From the NCBI GenBank assembly GCA_003990745.1, contig RBNI01006182.1:1-11636 (forward strand): a stretch of DNA of 11,636 nucleotides, written 5' to 3'. A program made the position numbers and the translations under genes. Positions 1 through 8,800 of this stretch are shown piece by piece. Numbering within the stretch: the stretch's first letter is position 1; every line of letters starts with the position of its first letter. The notes beneath the pieces were generated by a model, which was not told the DNA's origin, ran no database searches, and saw only the letters and a list, made by a program, of their open reading frames with translations. This DNA comes from Jimgerdemannia flammicorona. Taxonomy: Eukaryota; Mucoromycota; Endogonomycetes; Endogonales; Endogonaceae.

Positions 1-8
1 TTTTTTTT

Positions 9-865
9 CAGCGTACATTGCTAAAAAACGCTGTGGCCAATTGTTGTTTGGATTTATTTGGCGCGTTAATATCAAATTGACAAAGGCCTTAAGCTCCGGA
101 ACAGAAAATGTAATTTAAAATGATGGTGTAATTATTAATCCAACGCCTTCAGACAATGCAGCGGCAGCAATGGTATTTGTGTCAAATTCTACCCTCCTTG
201 CATAATGTAAGAGTCAACTGAGATCCGCCATTCCGGTTGCATAATAGTTAGCCAACTTGCCGTCTAATAAGGACTTTCCAAGCTGGATGAAGTGATCATT
301 TCTCCAAGGCTTCGCAAGCCATAAATTGAAACGTCGTAAATATTAACCTACCAAACCGGTTAGAATCATAGGAATTATACATAAGGTAAAATCGTGGTGA
401 TCTTCGCATATTAGCGTGCAGGAAGATCTGCCGTTACATCGAATCCACGTTATTCGCATTTTGGGATTTGCCGTACGATGGAATCTACGTCATCCGCATA
501 TAAGGAAAAGTCAGGGAGGGTTTGCAGAGAACCCTTGCATAATGACGATTCCCTGCAGGCATTCCGTACATAATTAAATTTTTCTTAAACTCAAATATTA
601 TATGCCGTGCGCTGTCACACGACCTGCATCGCCGCCTGACCAATGATTATGGATTTGTTATTTCTTTAGTTTTGGCCACTGGTGATGGCGCGCACGGTAG
701 TAGTCATTGTTGTCACTTATTGCTGATTTACGACAGGGTTTCTTGGTGGCGGCACCAATCACCAAGCGAGTGCCCCCAGATGCTATGGACACCTCTATCA
801 ACACAATTTTTATTGAACTCTTTTACTTGTGGCACTTAAGCCAAAACGGGCCGCCACGATACATA
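9..865. repeat. Long dispersed repeat, copy A
   Basis: This segment is repeated in direct orientation at about 9031-9836. Exact shared blocks include 16 bp (91-106 with 9118-9133), 25 bp (204-228 with 9263-9287), 31 bp (403-433 with 9443-9473) and 30 bp (520-549 with 9520-9549). The offset between copies drifts between about 8980 and 9060, so indels separate the blocks. Similarity is clear to about 800 and weak from there to about 865. I see no convincing protein in either copy; the 69-residue frame at 707-916 is not conserved. There is no obvious TG...CA terminus or terminal inverted repeat, so the class (solo LTR, MITE, SINE or segmental duplication) is open. The window starts inside a T run directly before the repeat, as if sequence is missing to the left. 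Confidence 0.85.
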
Positions 866-869
866 TATT

Positions 870-1640
870 TGTATGCAAAGCTTGAATTTTTAGGGATATT
901 TGTGTTGTGTAACTAGAGAACTCCTAAACGCGCGAACCGCTTTTTATGGTCCCGATCACTCCTGCGTATATTATAGTTGAGCCCCCAGTTTAATCAAGAC
1001 CCGCCCGTTTCCCGAATTAACAGGATAAAATACAAATGACCTAGTGTCAACCTCCTCTGGGATTAGAATTCATTGTGAAGGGTGGCTAAGTGCAAGAACA
1101 CCGATACAAAAGGAATTTAAACACATGTTTATGATCTGCCGAAACATAATCTAGGTTCTGATAGAATAAAAACAAACCTCTTCCCCGTAATTAATTGTCA
1201 CAGACCGAATAACCAACGATTCCCTCACTTTAATCTCACTTATCAGCGAAAATGACATTACAAAGTTTGTAAGGAATCAATGCTCAGAATGACTCCCCTT
1301 AATGACAAATCGTGTATATTGAGCATAGGATGACCCTGCGTTTGGCTTTTGCACTAGACTAATGTTACGCAACCGTGTTCCCGCGACATCAACCACACCC
1401 AAGTAGTGCCCCTTCGCCAACGTTTAAGATTAAAGCACGGCTTCTGTAATACTTCTACTTACGACAACATTGCAATCCTAATGCCAACGCATATTTTGTT
1501 AGTTCTTCGCAAACAGTTTACACAATTTTAATTCGGTATGAATATTCCAAACACCCGCCAATACTTCGATGCCGATAATATAATAGCTCGCGCCTCTGGT
1601 GAAAGCTCCAATCACCGAACCGAAAAATCCGGATCCAGTC
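870..1640. other. Stretch without recognisable features
   Basis: This is mixed-composition sequence with stops in all frames at short intervals. I found no gene, RNA gene or clear repeat. At 1618-1670 short AATCCGA-like and GGATCC-containing strings begin; they resemble the heptamer repeat seen later at 2151-2178. Confidence 0.6.
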
Positions 1641-1710
1641 CAATCCTAATAATCCGAACGGATCCGAATGATGATGCAACATGAGCTTATAGAAACAATG
1701 GGATAAATGT

Positions 1711-1790
1711 GACGATTAACTGCTGGGTAACAACTAACCGTAGAGCGATTATAAAACAACGATTCTAAAACGACGATTATCTCTTAATTC
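1711..1790. repeat. Degenerate ~17-bp minisatellite, first block
   Basis: Units resembling gacgattaaccacagaa recur with spacing of roughly 15-19 bp (for example gacgattaac at 1711 and cgacgattat at 1771). The units are strongly diverged. The pattern resumes at 1908-2128 after about 120 bp of unrelated sequence. Confidence 0.5.
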
Positions 1791-1907
1791 GTAGCGTTGT
1801 ATTATGGAAATGTATCTGTATATTAGAAATGTGCTGCATAAAACCTCCAGTGCTAATAAATGAATAAATTAATGTAGAAACCTTTACCTGCATTGCAGAC
1901 GAAAGGA

Positions 1908-2128
1908 TTGAACGACGACTAACCACAGATTGATGATCATGCACAGAAAAACGATTATCTACAGTATGACGGTGAACTACGGAGCGAACTGTAGAACGAT
2001 TACCCACAGAACGACAACTAACTGTATAACGACGACAACTAGTCACAGAACAACGAATATAGATTGACGATTAACCGCAGAAAGTAGAACAACAGCGACG
2101 ATTAATCACCGTGCAATTATTAACAATA
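1908..2128. repeat. Degenerate ~17-bp minisatellite, second block
   Basis: About a dozen diverged units alternate a GACGA(T/C)-like core, an AACTA/ATTAA segment and an ACAGA/GTAGA segment, with a period of about 16-19 bp. The block is open on the minus strand (1777-2046), but that translation is just the repeat read as V/S/R/H-rich peptide, so I do not treat it as a gene. Confidence 0.65.
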
Positions 2129-2150
2129 GAATGGCCTGCTGGGTGAGAGC

Positions 2151-2178
2151 TCGGATTTCGGATTTCGGATTTCGGATT
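2151..2178. repeat. Four perfect copies of heptamer TCGGATT
   Basis: TCGGATT occurs four times head to tail and runs directly into cgaaccgacc. On the minus strand the junction reads GGTTCGAATCC, which looks like a tRNA T-loop. No acceptor, D or anticodon arm fits around it, so this is a simple repeat and not a tRNA. Confidence 0.85.
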
Positions 2179-3142
2179 CGAACCGACCAGTCGGAGCTTT
2201 CCTCCAGCACATGTTGGGTTCAAAAATTCCGCCTGCTGCGATTGTCTTAACGTCGGTCAACGGGTTATACAAATGTCCACAGTTTGCGCCTACGAAGGCT
2301 ACCGAATTCTCAACCCCAAGCATCCTTTCATCGTTTAAAGCCCACAAAACCGCATCTGCTTTCCCACGATACCGCCAAAAGCCATACAATGCGGTATTAT
2401 TGCCGGTACGTCGACGAAACCCCACCATTCCGATTTCTGGTTGGTGTCGGCCCGAGCTAACAGCAGCGAAGATACCGCACAACCGTGGGAGGTCGCACCC
2501 CCTGTTCTGCTAGGGTGACTGCGTGAGAAAAGGCCTCCGCGAAAATTACAGGAGAAGCATCGGCTGCAGAAATTGATCTGCCCAAGCCCGAGAATCGCCT
2601 CGCAGGCAAGCTGCTTCATTGGAGAGAACTTTATTCTGCCCAATTGTTCCAAATATTGCAATAGCCAAGAAAACCGCCTCGGCTTCCTTTTTTGTCCGTC
2701 ATTCATTTTCGTTAAATATTCCGTATCTTGAAATATTAAGCGAATGGCAAACATGCTCCAGTTCGTCAGGAGATACAAAAGAAATCAAAGTTACAAAAAA
2801 TGAATATGAAAGAGAACACAAAAAATATTAGGTTTGGCATCAAAAATGGCAAACGGACAGTTAATGCTTTCATAATATCAACAATGAAATGTAGTGTTTC
2901 TTACCCGCATAGGTCACGAAAAGCGTCCCGAGCGGCACTGTATGGCCCGAGATAGGCTTCCAGACCAATCACCTGTGTCAAAATTTATTAGGCTTTAACT
3001 GTATGAAAAAGGTTAAGAAACAGTGGAAAGGAAATATTTTTCGGCACGCCATTGGATTGCCGCCCAAGTCGTTCTGTCGTAATTTGATACGTAAACTGAA
3101 TCGGGTTTCCGCATCTTTCGTGTCTTCCAACGCCCCACGTGA

Positions 3143-3163
3143 TTTTTTTTTTTTTTTTTTTTT
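3143..3163. repeat. 21-bp poly(T) tract
   Basis: There are 21 consecutive T residues. If read on the minus strand this could be the poly(A) tail of a retroposed sequence. tgatttt-like sequence lies on both sides, but it is too short and low in complexity to call a target-site duplication. Confidence 0.9.
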
Positions 3164-3169
3164 CTTGTG

Positions 3170-4165
3170 ATTTTTATTTAAATAGTAGAGTTTAAGTAGT
3201 AGGAAAACACACGCTTTGCCTTCACTTACTATTTCATATGAAGATAGGACCAAAGCACTTATCAACTTAATCACCGCTTGTATATACGTTTTCTTGGTGG
3301 CGTAGTCCTAAATCTTTGAAAATTGCCCCCAATCGTCGCTGACGTGGTGTTAATGTCCAGTATACAAGAGGACATGCTGGTCAAATCCAGTTAGGCTAGT
3401 TGCACAGAGTGGCGGTTGTGTGCTACTGCGTGGGAAAGACAATGGAATGACAGAATGATAGCCAAGCGAATTTGAATGGCCAAAAGTGGACTACGCATTT
3501 ATGTCAGTCAGCGGGAGAAATACATGGTGATGATCGGCTCCTCAAATGGGCATATCAAGTTGTCACCTGCCAATTTAGTTGTCCAAAAAAAGTTCCGCAG
3601 GTGGTTTCTTGCCCGAACTATTGTAAAGGTGACAAAAAAAAAAAAATGCTTTGAAGATTGTGAATTGTTGCCATGCCCACCGAATGACTTAATCACCTCA
3701 ATTGGCTCTTAGTTTCGGAAAAATTCCCACTGTTGAACGGATGCATCCTCCACAATGTCACTTTTTTAAGATTTCTCAGTTTTCTATACAACTTGATGCT
3801 GAGATATTTAAGTATCAAACCGCTTATAGCGACAACAACACCCAGAAAGTTATGAACCTGTAACACATTTTCTTCTGTGATCACAACGTTCCATTCAGTA
3901 GAGCTTGCAATTTGTGATTTGATATTGGAGACATAATTCAAGTGATGAAATGACGAATTTTCACACGTGTTGTTACCGGAGCCGTGAACGCCAGTGTTAC
4001 TGGTGCTGTGGAAAGGCTATTTCTATTCTCCCGTATGTGAATATTGTGGGAATGAACTTGGCCACATCTTGCAATGCCAAAGTGCTGTGACACTGTCTTA
4101 AGGCTTATGTACTTCTCGTAACCTTTCTATGGTCACTTGTCCATGATACCCTCCCTCCTATCAGT
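3170..4165. other. Stretch without a supportable gene
   Basis: Only short open frames occur (about 60-80 codons), and they overlap each other in different frames and strands. A 13-bp A run lies at 3634-3646. A Cys/His-containing peptide around 4036-4077 resembles a zinc knuckle loosely but does not fit a known spacing. Confidence 0.5.
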
Positions 4166-4167
4166 AG

Positions 4168-4485
4168 AACGTGGACAATGCTACCTTTTGGGTATCTACA
4201 ACGAGTCGCAACCATAACGAGTTTTACAGAATGGAAGTTATTAAAGGCCTTCATAAAATAAAAGCGCTCTCTCGAACACCACAGCATTTCGAAGCATGGC
4301 TGGCCAAGAAGAACAAACGTAGGTTTCTTAATAATGTATATACAAAGCTTGAAATCTTGCCGTGCCTTCCTTTATTAAATTTCCTAAACCTAATTTTTCA
4401 CCTCTCTTTCATCAAATGTAGACGAAAACAAATCCGCGAGTGTTTTGAGGTTCATTTTACTTCAAATGAGGAGTTCGTAAAGCAA
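4168..4485 (+). CDS. Candidate upstream exon of the zinc-cluster gene at 4598 (5' end not resolved)
   Basis: This frame is open from just after a TAG at 4165 to the TAA at 4492. Its peptide is charged and protein-like (NEFYRMEVIKGLHKIKALSR near the start, NEEFVKQ near the end). At 4486 the sequence CAA|GTATCT can act as a phase-0 donor. The acceptor TTGCTTCAG|AGT at 4597/4598 is also phase 0, so splicing out 112 nt joins this frame to the zinc-cluster exon without a break. An ACTAAAC-like branch site lies in the intron. The donor is off consensus (GTATCT instead of GTAAGT) and no ATG begins this frame, so a further exon or loss of the start must be assumed. A pyrimidine-rich ...CCTAAACCTAATTTTTC...TGTAG stretch at about 4382-4421 looks like another intron end but is not in phase with any good donor. 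The join is inference. Confidence 0.35.
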
Positions 4486-4597
4486 GTATCTTAATTACTG
4501 TCAAATTAAAACATCTAGTAGTGGCCAACTAAACATAAAGTTAACACTGCCTTCTCTTGCGCCCCGGCAATATAGGGCAATGATTTTGTTGCTTCAG

Positions 4598-4927
4598 AGT
4601 TTCAAAACCGAACCGGAATTGCCAGCAACAAGAGAATTTGCGGTCAATGATACGATTCGCGGTTCTGCGGAGATTCCAAACGTGAACGGGATCGAACCTT
4701 CTGGAACTGCTAAACTGACTAGTTCTAACAACGATCTCAAGATTATTCTACATATTGATGGTAAAACAAAACGTGTCCGCAAGAGCACCCCTGGCGGTCG
4801 TGCACGTGAGGCGTGTAAATCCTGTCGTCGGGGACATAAACGTTGTGACGGTCAGGATCCATGCTGTAAGGGCTCAAAACATGGGCACAGGAGCTCACAT
4901 AATGGTCGCAAAGCGCGACCTACCTAA
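4598..4927 (+). CDS. Zn(II)2Cys6 zinc-cluster transcription factor fragment (zinc-cluster gene 1)
   Basis: The frame is open to the TAA at 4925-4927. An ATG at 4580 is available, but a pyrimidine-rich acceptor (TTTTGTTGCTTCAG) ends at 4597, so I place the exon start at 4598. A linker of about 70 residues is followed by a basic stretch (KTKRVRKS) and the cluster core EACKSCRRGHKRCDGQDPC. Cysteine codons at 4814, 4823, 4844 and 4862 give C-x2-C-x6-C-x5-C, the first four ligands of a GAL4-type Zn2Cys6 DNA-binding domain with the typical RRxHxRCDG. The frame then continues CKGSKHGH and lacks the last two cysteines. Exactly there, at 4866, lies a donor-like T|GTAAGG, so the tail probably reads into an intron. 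I found no downstream exon supplying x2-C-x(5-8)-C by 5250. Family members bind DNA as nuclear regulators and usually exceed 500 residues, so this is a partial or broken gene. Confidence 0.6.
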   Translation, partial: SFKTEPELPATREFAVNDTIRGSAEIPNVNGIEPSGTAKLTSSNNDLKIILHIDGKTKRVRKSTPGGRAREACKSCRRGHKRCDGQDPCCKGSKHGHRSSHNGRKARPT

Positions 4928-5857
4928 CACATAAAGGAGAGCTGAGCGGTAGCAACTAGTAGCGCTGGCGTCAGTTGGTAATGGCGGTACTGTGACTTAT
5001 TCGTGCTTGACATTGCGCAATATCCCCCGATCCTATTATTACTCCCAAACATAGTTATCTTATTAAACAACCTTAGGCAGGGAATACAATAGTTATATTT
5101 ATACACCTTCTGTCATTATTCTATATTTTTCGCCTCTCATTATGCTTTAATAGTATCCAACACGTAAGACCGCTAAGTTATAACATCAACAGTTTGAAAT
5201 ATACTTATATTTAGCTAAGACCGGTTATTGCATAATAGACCCTATTGGGGAAGCCAGAATAGTGCGTATAGATTTTGATTGGCAGCCAAGAAAAATAATG
5301 CAAAAATTAGCCCTGGGTAGATTATATCGAAAGCAGTGGAATCTATATAGTGCGGCAAAAGGTGAACATTTCGGGCGTGAAAAAAATTAAGGACATGATC
5401 TTCACACCATTCCTTGCCACCGTCTGGGGCTGAGCCAACCCTCTGATCCGGGTAATCCGTTTCGTCATTTCCGCAGTAATTCTCTGCGGGAAAACTTGGT
5501 CCCGTTTCCCGTTGTGCTGAAGGATGCATTACACAAACTGAGGACCCTTATTCTTAGTCCACACATTAGATTTTCGGATGCCTTTTCTGCTTCAAAAAGC
5601 GTGCTCAACTGCAAATGAGAGAAAGGTCGTGCTCAAAGGCGGAAGCCCGAATTGCAAATTCTCAGAGAGTCTTTACAATCAACATACTATACATTGTATC
5701 AATTATTATATATACTTATCTAAGTTTCAGATATTTAAAAGATCAGTGCCAGTACCACGTACATGGCAGGAAACGTGGAATCTCGAGTCGTTTGGCAACC
5801 AATATTCTGGCCATCTCTTAGTCATGAACCGATACCCACATTACAAAATCCTGACAC
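4928..5857. other. Stretch without a supportable gene
   Basis: Open frames of 60-106 codons occur on both strands (for example 5242-5529 minus and 5578-5898 plus), but none has a recognisable domain, consistent reading or gene context. The plus-strand frame crosses a ...ATCTAAGTTTCAG string ending at 5730 that resembles an intron acceptor. I see no firm matching exon structure. Confidence 0.45.
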
Positions 5858-5935
5858 CGTACATTGAGTACCGTTCAGTACCTGCACTATACATTTAAGT
5901 ACATGGTGTACACGAAGTATGCCATGTATGTGGCG
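5858..5935. repeat. Phased GTAC array (~10-bp period)
   Basis: GTAC occurs at 5859, 5868, 5878, 5899 and 5908. Diverged forms continue the rhythm (ATAC near 5890, GTAT at 5917 and 5927). The spacing is 9-11 bp, close to one DNA helical turn, and the 5906-5913 member is the palindrome GTGTACAC. Two further GTACs lie upstream at 5752 and 5759. It may be a decayed ~10-bp tandem repeat or a cluster of protein-binding sites. I know of no protein to assign. Confidence 0.5.
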
Positions 5936-7573
5936 TGGTTTTATGATACACGAGAAGCAAGCCTAAATGGCGGACATAGGAGGAATTTTAAATATTAAGC
6001 TGATAAATAAATAGGCGAATATTGAGTGAGATCACGTGTTCAATGACAGCGAAATGTGTTATTTATTTATTTATTTTTCAGTGAAGACTTCCTCTTCTCA
6101 CTACGCAGCGCTTATGCACTACACTTGAGTTTAATGTCTTCTTCGTTAATCTGTATTTTAGATAAGCCGTTCTCCTCTGCGAGTCGCGCTCTCTTGTGGC
6201 TGCGCTTTTGCCCTCGGTAAATAGCATAAGTTGGTCAACCCTTACCATTGATTGAACGTCACACACGACATACAGTCAATAGATCAATAACAATTATGCA
6301 ATTATGCATAATAAACAAACCTAATTTGGGATACCGCCACAAAAGTTCGCACACGCGGCCGAGGAGGGCTCAGTCAAGCTTGCGGTCATGACGAGATTAC
6401 AGGTTCTCCAATCTTGCGCGAATGCAGCTCCCGATATGCCGAAAACAATGCCCCATTCCCCAATCAAAACCTGATCCCGAAGATGACGACATGGGTGTAT
6501 TTAAATGGAATACGAATGGGACGTCGAATTCTTTTCCGCGGGTGCGTATGCTTCAAAAGGAGGATCAGAGCATTGATTAACTAGACACAGGATTTGTTTC
6601 CGTGGTCGTGAGAACAAATCCCAGAGAGGACACATGATCGTTTTGTCGTCAATCCAGCTACAATGGCTATAATAAAAAGTGAACCAGTGGACATCCTTTC
6701 GCTTACATTTTCTTCTAATAAGACAGGATGATGATGCTGATCTGCAGTTACGCATTTAAGTAATTTATTTTTATCGCCTTGTATGGCACATTATTTTACA
6801 GTTTAGTATTTTATTCTCTCAAAAAGCTCTTCCCGCCCTGAAGCGATTCATGGCACGCACTACAGCGCGATTCATCACTCTTTGCCACGTTTTCAAACCC
6901 AAAAAAAAATTACTCCGTTGTTAAAAACGTCCAGAGGAACACCACGAAGAGATGAGTTTAAGAGTACGTCTTTGTTGAAAGTAAACCACGTTTTATCTAA
7001 AACTGGATCACGACAAAGTATACATGTCATTATAATGTGTTACGAATCGGTGCCATGTAAAGCCAACCTTTAGAGAATAAATCATTAACATAATGTGCTT
7101 TGACGAAAAACGAGTAGTGTGATGCTAATAATGGATAATTAAAAGATTATCATTTTTGAATATTTCCCTTAAAACCCCATGAGGCCCACCATATATGGAA
7201 GATAATGGCCTTGATAAGAATAGATTGATACATATGGGAAGTCATCCAGACTAGAGATACAGCTTCAGGAAAGGGATTTTGAAACAATTGAAGAGCCTCG
7301 AAAGCAAAAGGATGAATGAATAATGTGGACTCTGAAGCGTAAAAAGTGATTGGTTGGAAGTACGGTATGTGTAATTCATGATGTATCTTCAATCCACAAT
7401 ACCAATTTGCGTCTCCTGGCAAAACCGCGTATAGTCACCATACACGGATTCAGAACCTTCTGTCGACATTTGGAACGTGAACAGTTGTGAGTGTTTATCC
7501 CGCTTCATGTATGCATAGCAATTGGTATAAAGCTGGTAAAGATCCGCTTGTATTGTAGCCCTTCATTCGCAGT
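5936..7573. other. Stretch with only weak open frames
   Basis: TTTA repeats lie at about 6058-6077, and a 12-bp palindrome ATTATGCATAAT at 6301-6312. A plus-strand frame of 52 codons at 6422-6580 has a protein-like acidic segment (KPDPEDDDMG), and a minus-strand frame of 90 codons spans 7150-7422. The strand opposite the latter also reads plausibly for about 40 codons with one stop (EDNGLDKNRLIH...LKQLKSLESK). I cannot choose between them and recognise neither. No firm gene call is made. Confidence 0.4.
7526..7532 (+). promoter_or_regulatory. TATA-like element upstream of zinc-cluster gene 2
   Basis: TATAAAG lies 41 nt before the proposed ATG at 7574. The position is compatible with a short leader, but AT-rich sequence makes chance matches common. 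Confidence 0.25.
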
Positions 7574-8155
7574 ATGTCGGCTCATTATGATCAACCGTAA
7601 GTATACCTTTTCATGTATGTCGCATTCTTCATTTTATGAAATTGAATTCGCATTGTTGACACTCCTTTATTTTCGACACCTTTACCAACTAATGCAGTCA
7701 AGACTGGCTCCTTGGTGATGAGGCACGTCTTTTCGGAGATGACGAACGCGGAAGGCAAGTTAGCCCCGATTGCTAATACCAACTGATCCACAATATCATG
7801 CATCGTTATATTTCGTATTCCCAATGCATTTTACTTCTTCAAAAATAGGCTTATAGAACCACCCTGGTTTGAGAATAATCAAAGTTGCGAACTAACAACG
7901 AATTCGATAGACGTCACGAGAACCAAAACTCTTCCACGCTGCACACCAATTTCTCCGGATTCCCAACTCCATGTTGTGGAGTATAATCCACAAAAAAAAT
8001 TACCCAAGCGAGCAGCCGCTGCGTGTGAACGTTGTCATATTCACCGCAAAAAATGCGATGGACAAAATCCCTGTGCAAGATGCCAAAGCAACCACTCCTG
8101 CATATACAAGAAAACAAGATCTCTCAGCCTTGCCCAAAATCAAGCGGAACCTTAG
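7574..8155 (+). CDS. Small Zn(II)2Cys6 zinc-cluster protein, three exons (zinc-cluster gene 2)
   Basis: Proposed exons are 7574-7596, 7698-7754 and 7849-8155, giving 128 residues. Intron 1 (7597-7697) has donor GTAAGTAT and acceptor AACTAATGCAG, the branch-like CTAAT lying right at the acceptor. Intron 2 (7755-7848) has the GC donor AG|GCAAGT and acceptor AAAAATAG|G. Both joins keep frame, while the unspliced frames hit stops at 7771 and before 7787. The protein starts MSAHYDQPQDWLLGDEARLF, which is acidic, and ends with basic KKLPKRAAAACERC leading into the cluster. Cysteines 86, 89, 96, 102, 105 and 111 give C-x2-C-x6-C-x5-C-x2-C-x5-C with the diagnostic KKCDGQNPCARC. The last spacing is one short of the usual six or more. 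The stop follows 17 residues after Cys111, and no GT donor lies between the cluster and the stop. It therefore lacks the long regulatory half normal for these nuclear DNA-binding regulators. It is either truncated or natively small. ATG 7574 follows CGCAGT, so an upstream exon is also possible. Confidence 0.7.
7597..7697 (+). other. Intron 1 of zinc-cluster gene 2
   Basis: It runs from GTAAGT to GCAG, 101 nt, with ACTAAT immediately upstream of the acceptor. Splicing completes a CCT codon and links MSAHYDQ to QDWLLGD in frame. Confidence 0.65.
7755..7848 (+). other. Intron 2 of zinc-cluster gene 2, GC-AG type
   Basis: The donor is AG|GCAAGT, the classic context of the minor GC-AG class. The acceptor is AATAG at 7848. 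The intron is 94 nt, with a CTAAT at 7772. Removal completes an AGG codon and connects two frames that are otherwise closed by stops. Confidence 0.6.
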
Positions 8156-8282
8156 AATGATAAAACTGATGAGGGGGCTGTGGTTTGGAGAGTGCCAATC
8201 TGAATTAGTTTATATGGTAATTAATACCAATACTTTTCGCATACAGATATTTTCTGGCTGAGAGCGGAAAAATTTTTACTGG

Positions 8283-8288
8283 AATAAA
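8283..8288 (+). terminator. AATAAA-like polyadenylation element
   Basis: AATAAA lies about 130 nt downstream of the stop of zinc-cluster gene 2 and could mark its 3' end. The motif is common by chance in AT-rich sequence. Confidence 0.3.
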
Positions 8289-8310
8289 TAACTCTAGCTA
8301 TCAAACAACC

Positions 8311-8331
8311 AATTAATGATATTCATTAATT
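8311..8331. repeat. 21-bp perfect inverted repeat
   Basis: AATTAATGA and its exact reverse complement TCATTAATT are separated by TAT. It sits about 155 nt after the zinc-cluster gene 2 stop. It could be a binding site for a dimeric protein or a hairpin in the 3' UTR. No function can be read from sequence. Confidence 0.8.
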
Positions 8332-8764
8332 ACCACACATCTATTAAAGAGGACACAATTTTGTAATGTTTCCCTGCCACAACTTTCTTTTACTTCCACA
8401 AAACTCACCTTTCTGTCCAAAGCCACACATTATATCGAATTTTAGAGAAATACAAAATATCGCCTTCATTTTTTTTTTTTTAAATCTCTTCCTATGCTTT
8501 CTATGTCATATATTTTTTATCTCTCACGCCTTAGAAAATATACTGCTTTTATATGCGAGTCGTTTTATTCTCTTGTACAAGGAGGATAACACTTGGCAGT
8601 TGCCTGTGTCGTGGTACAGTTTCAATATAATTAACTTAGGTTTCTACCTTTTTCTCCTCGATTAGCAACAGTTGAAGAATTGCTTCGCACACACAAGAAC
8701 GATTGCCCGCTTTCTAAATCTAGTGTACAAAACATCAAATCAATTCGCCCGAAAAAAAAAAAAA

Positions 8765-8800
<36 letters not shown>

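Larger units (their letters stand above)
2130..3170. other. Open frames on both strands; possible decayed gene, strand undecided
   Basis: This stretch looks richer in G+C and stays open in several frames on both strands. On the minus strand, frames covering about 2120-2480 and 2335-2778 read as plausible protein. A short minus-strand segment at 2905-2972 (peptide around LEAYLGPYSAARDAF) is flanked by a 3' splice-like TGACACAG and a 5' splice-like GGTAAG. On the plus strand, 2912 to about 3170 is open for about 86 codons into the T tract at 3143-3163. I recognise no family in any of these frames, and no single frame continues without breaks. Openness here may simply reflect base composition. 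Treat this as an unassigned candidate only. Confidence 0.3.

Noticed and set aside
1777..2046. 89-codon minus-strand open frame.
   Set aside because: It is translated minisatellite, with no start context or domain.
2160..2215. tRNA-like T-loop GGTTCGAATCC on the minus strand.
   Set aside because: It arises from the heptamer repeat junction, and no acceptor, D or anticodon stems can be drawn.
739..3302. 13-bp match TTTCTTGGTGGCG at 739-751 and 3290-3302.
   Set aside because: It is an isolated short match with no extension on either side, so it is no evidence for a third repeat copy.
4036..4077. Plus-strand peptide CEYCGNELGHILQC, like a LINE or retroviral zinc knuckle.
   Set aside because: The spacing C-x2-C-x5-H-x3-C fits neither the CCHC knuckle (x2-x4-x4) nor the usual C-terminal LINE finger, and the frame is short with stops around it.
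4680..4715. GGTTCGATCCC on the minus strand, another T-loop-like string.
   Set aside because: The T-stem does not pair, and the string lies inside the zinc-cluster exon frame.
7971..8261. 96-codon plus-strand frame overlapping the second zinc cluster.
   Set aside because: It is a shadow of the zinc-cluster exon, which in its own frame has all six ligand cysteines.
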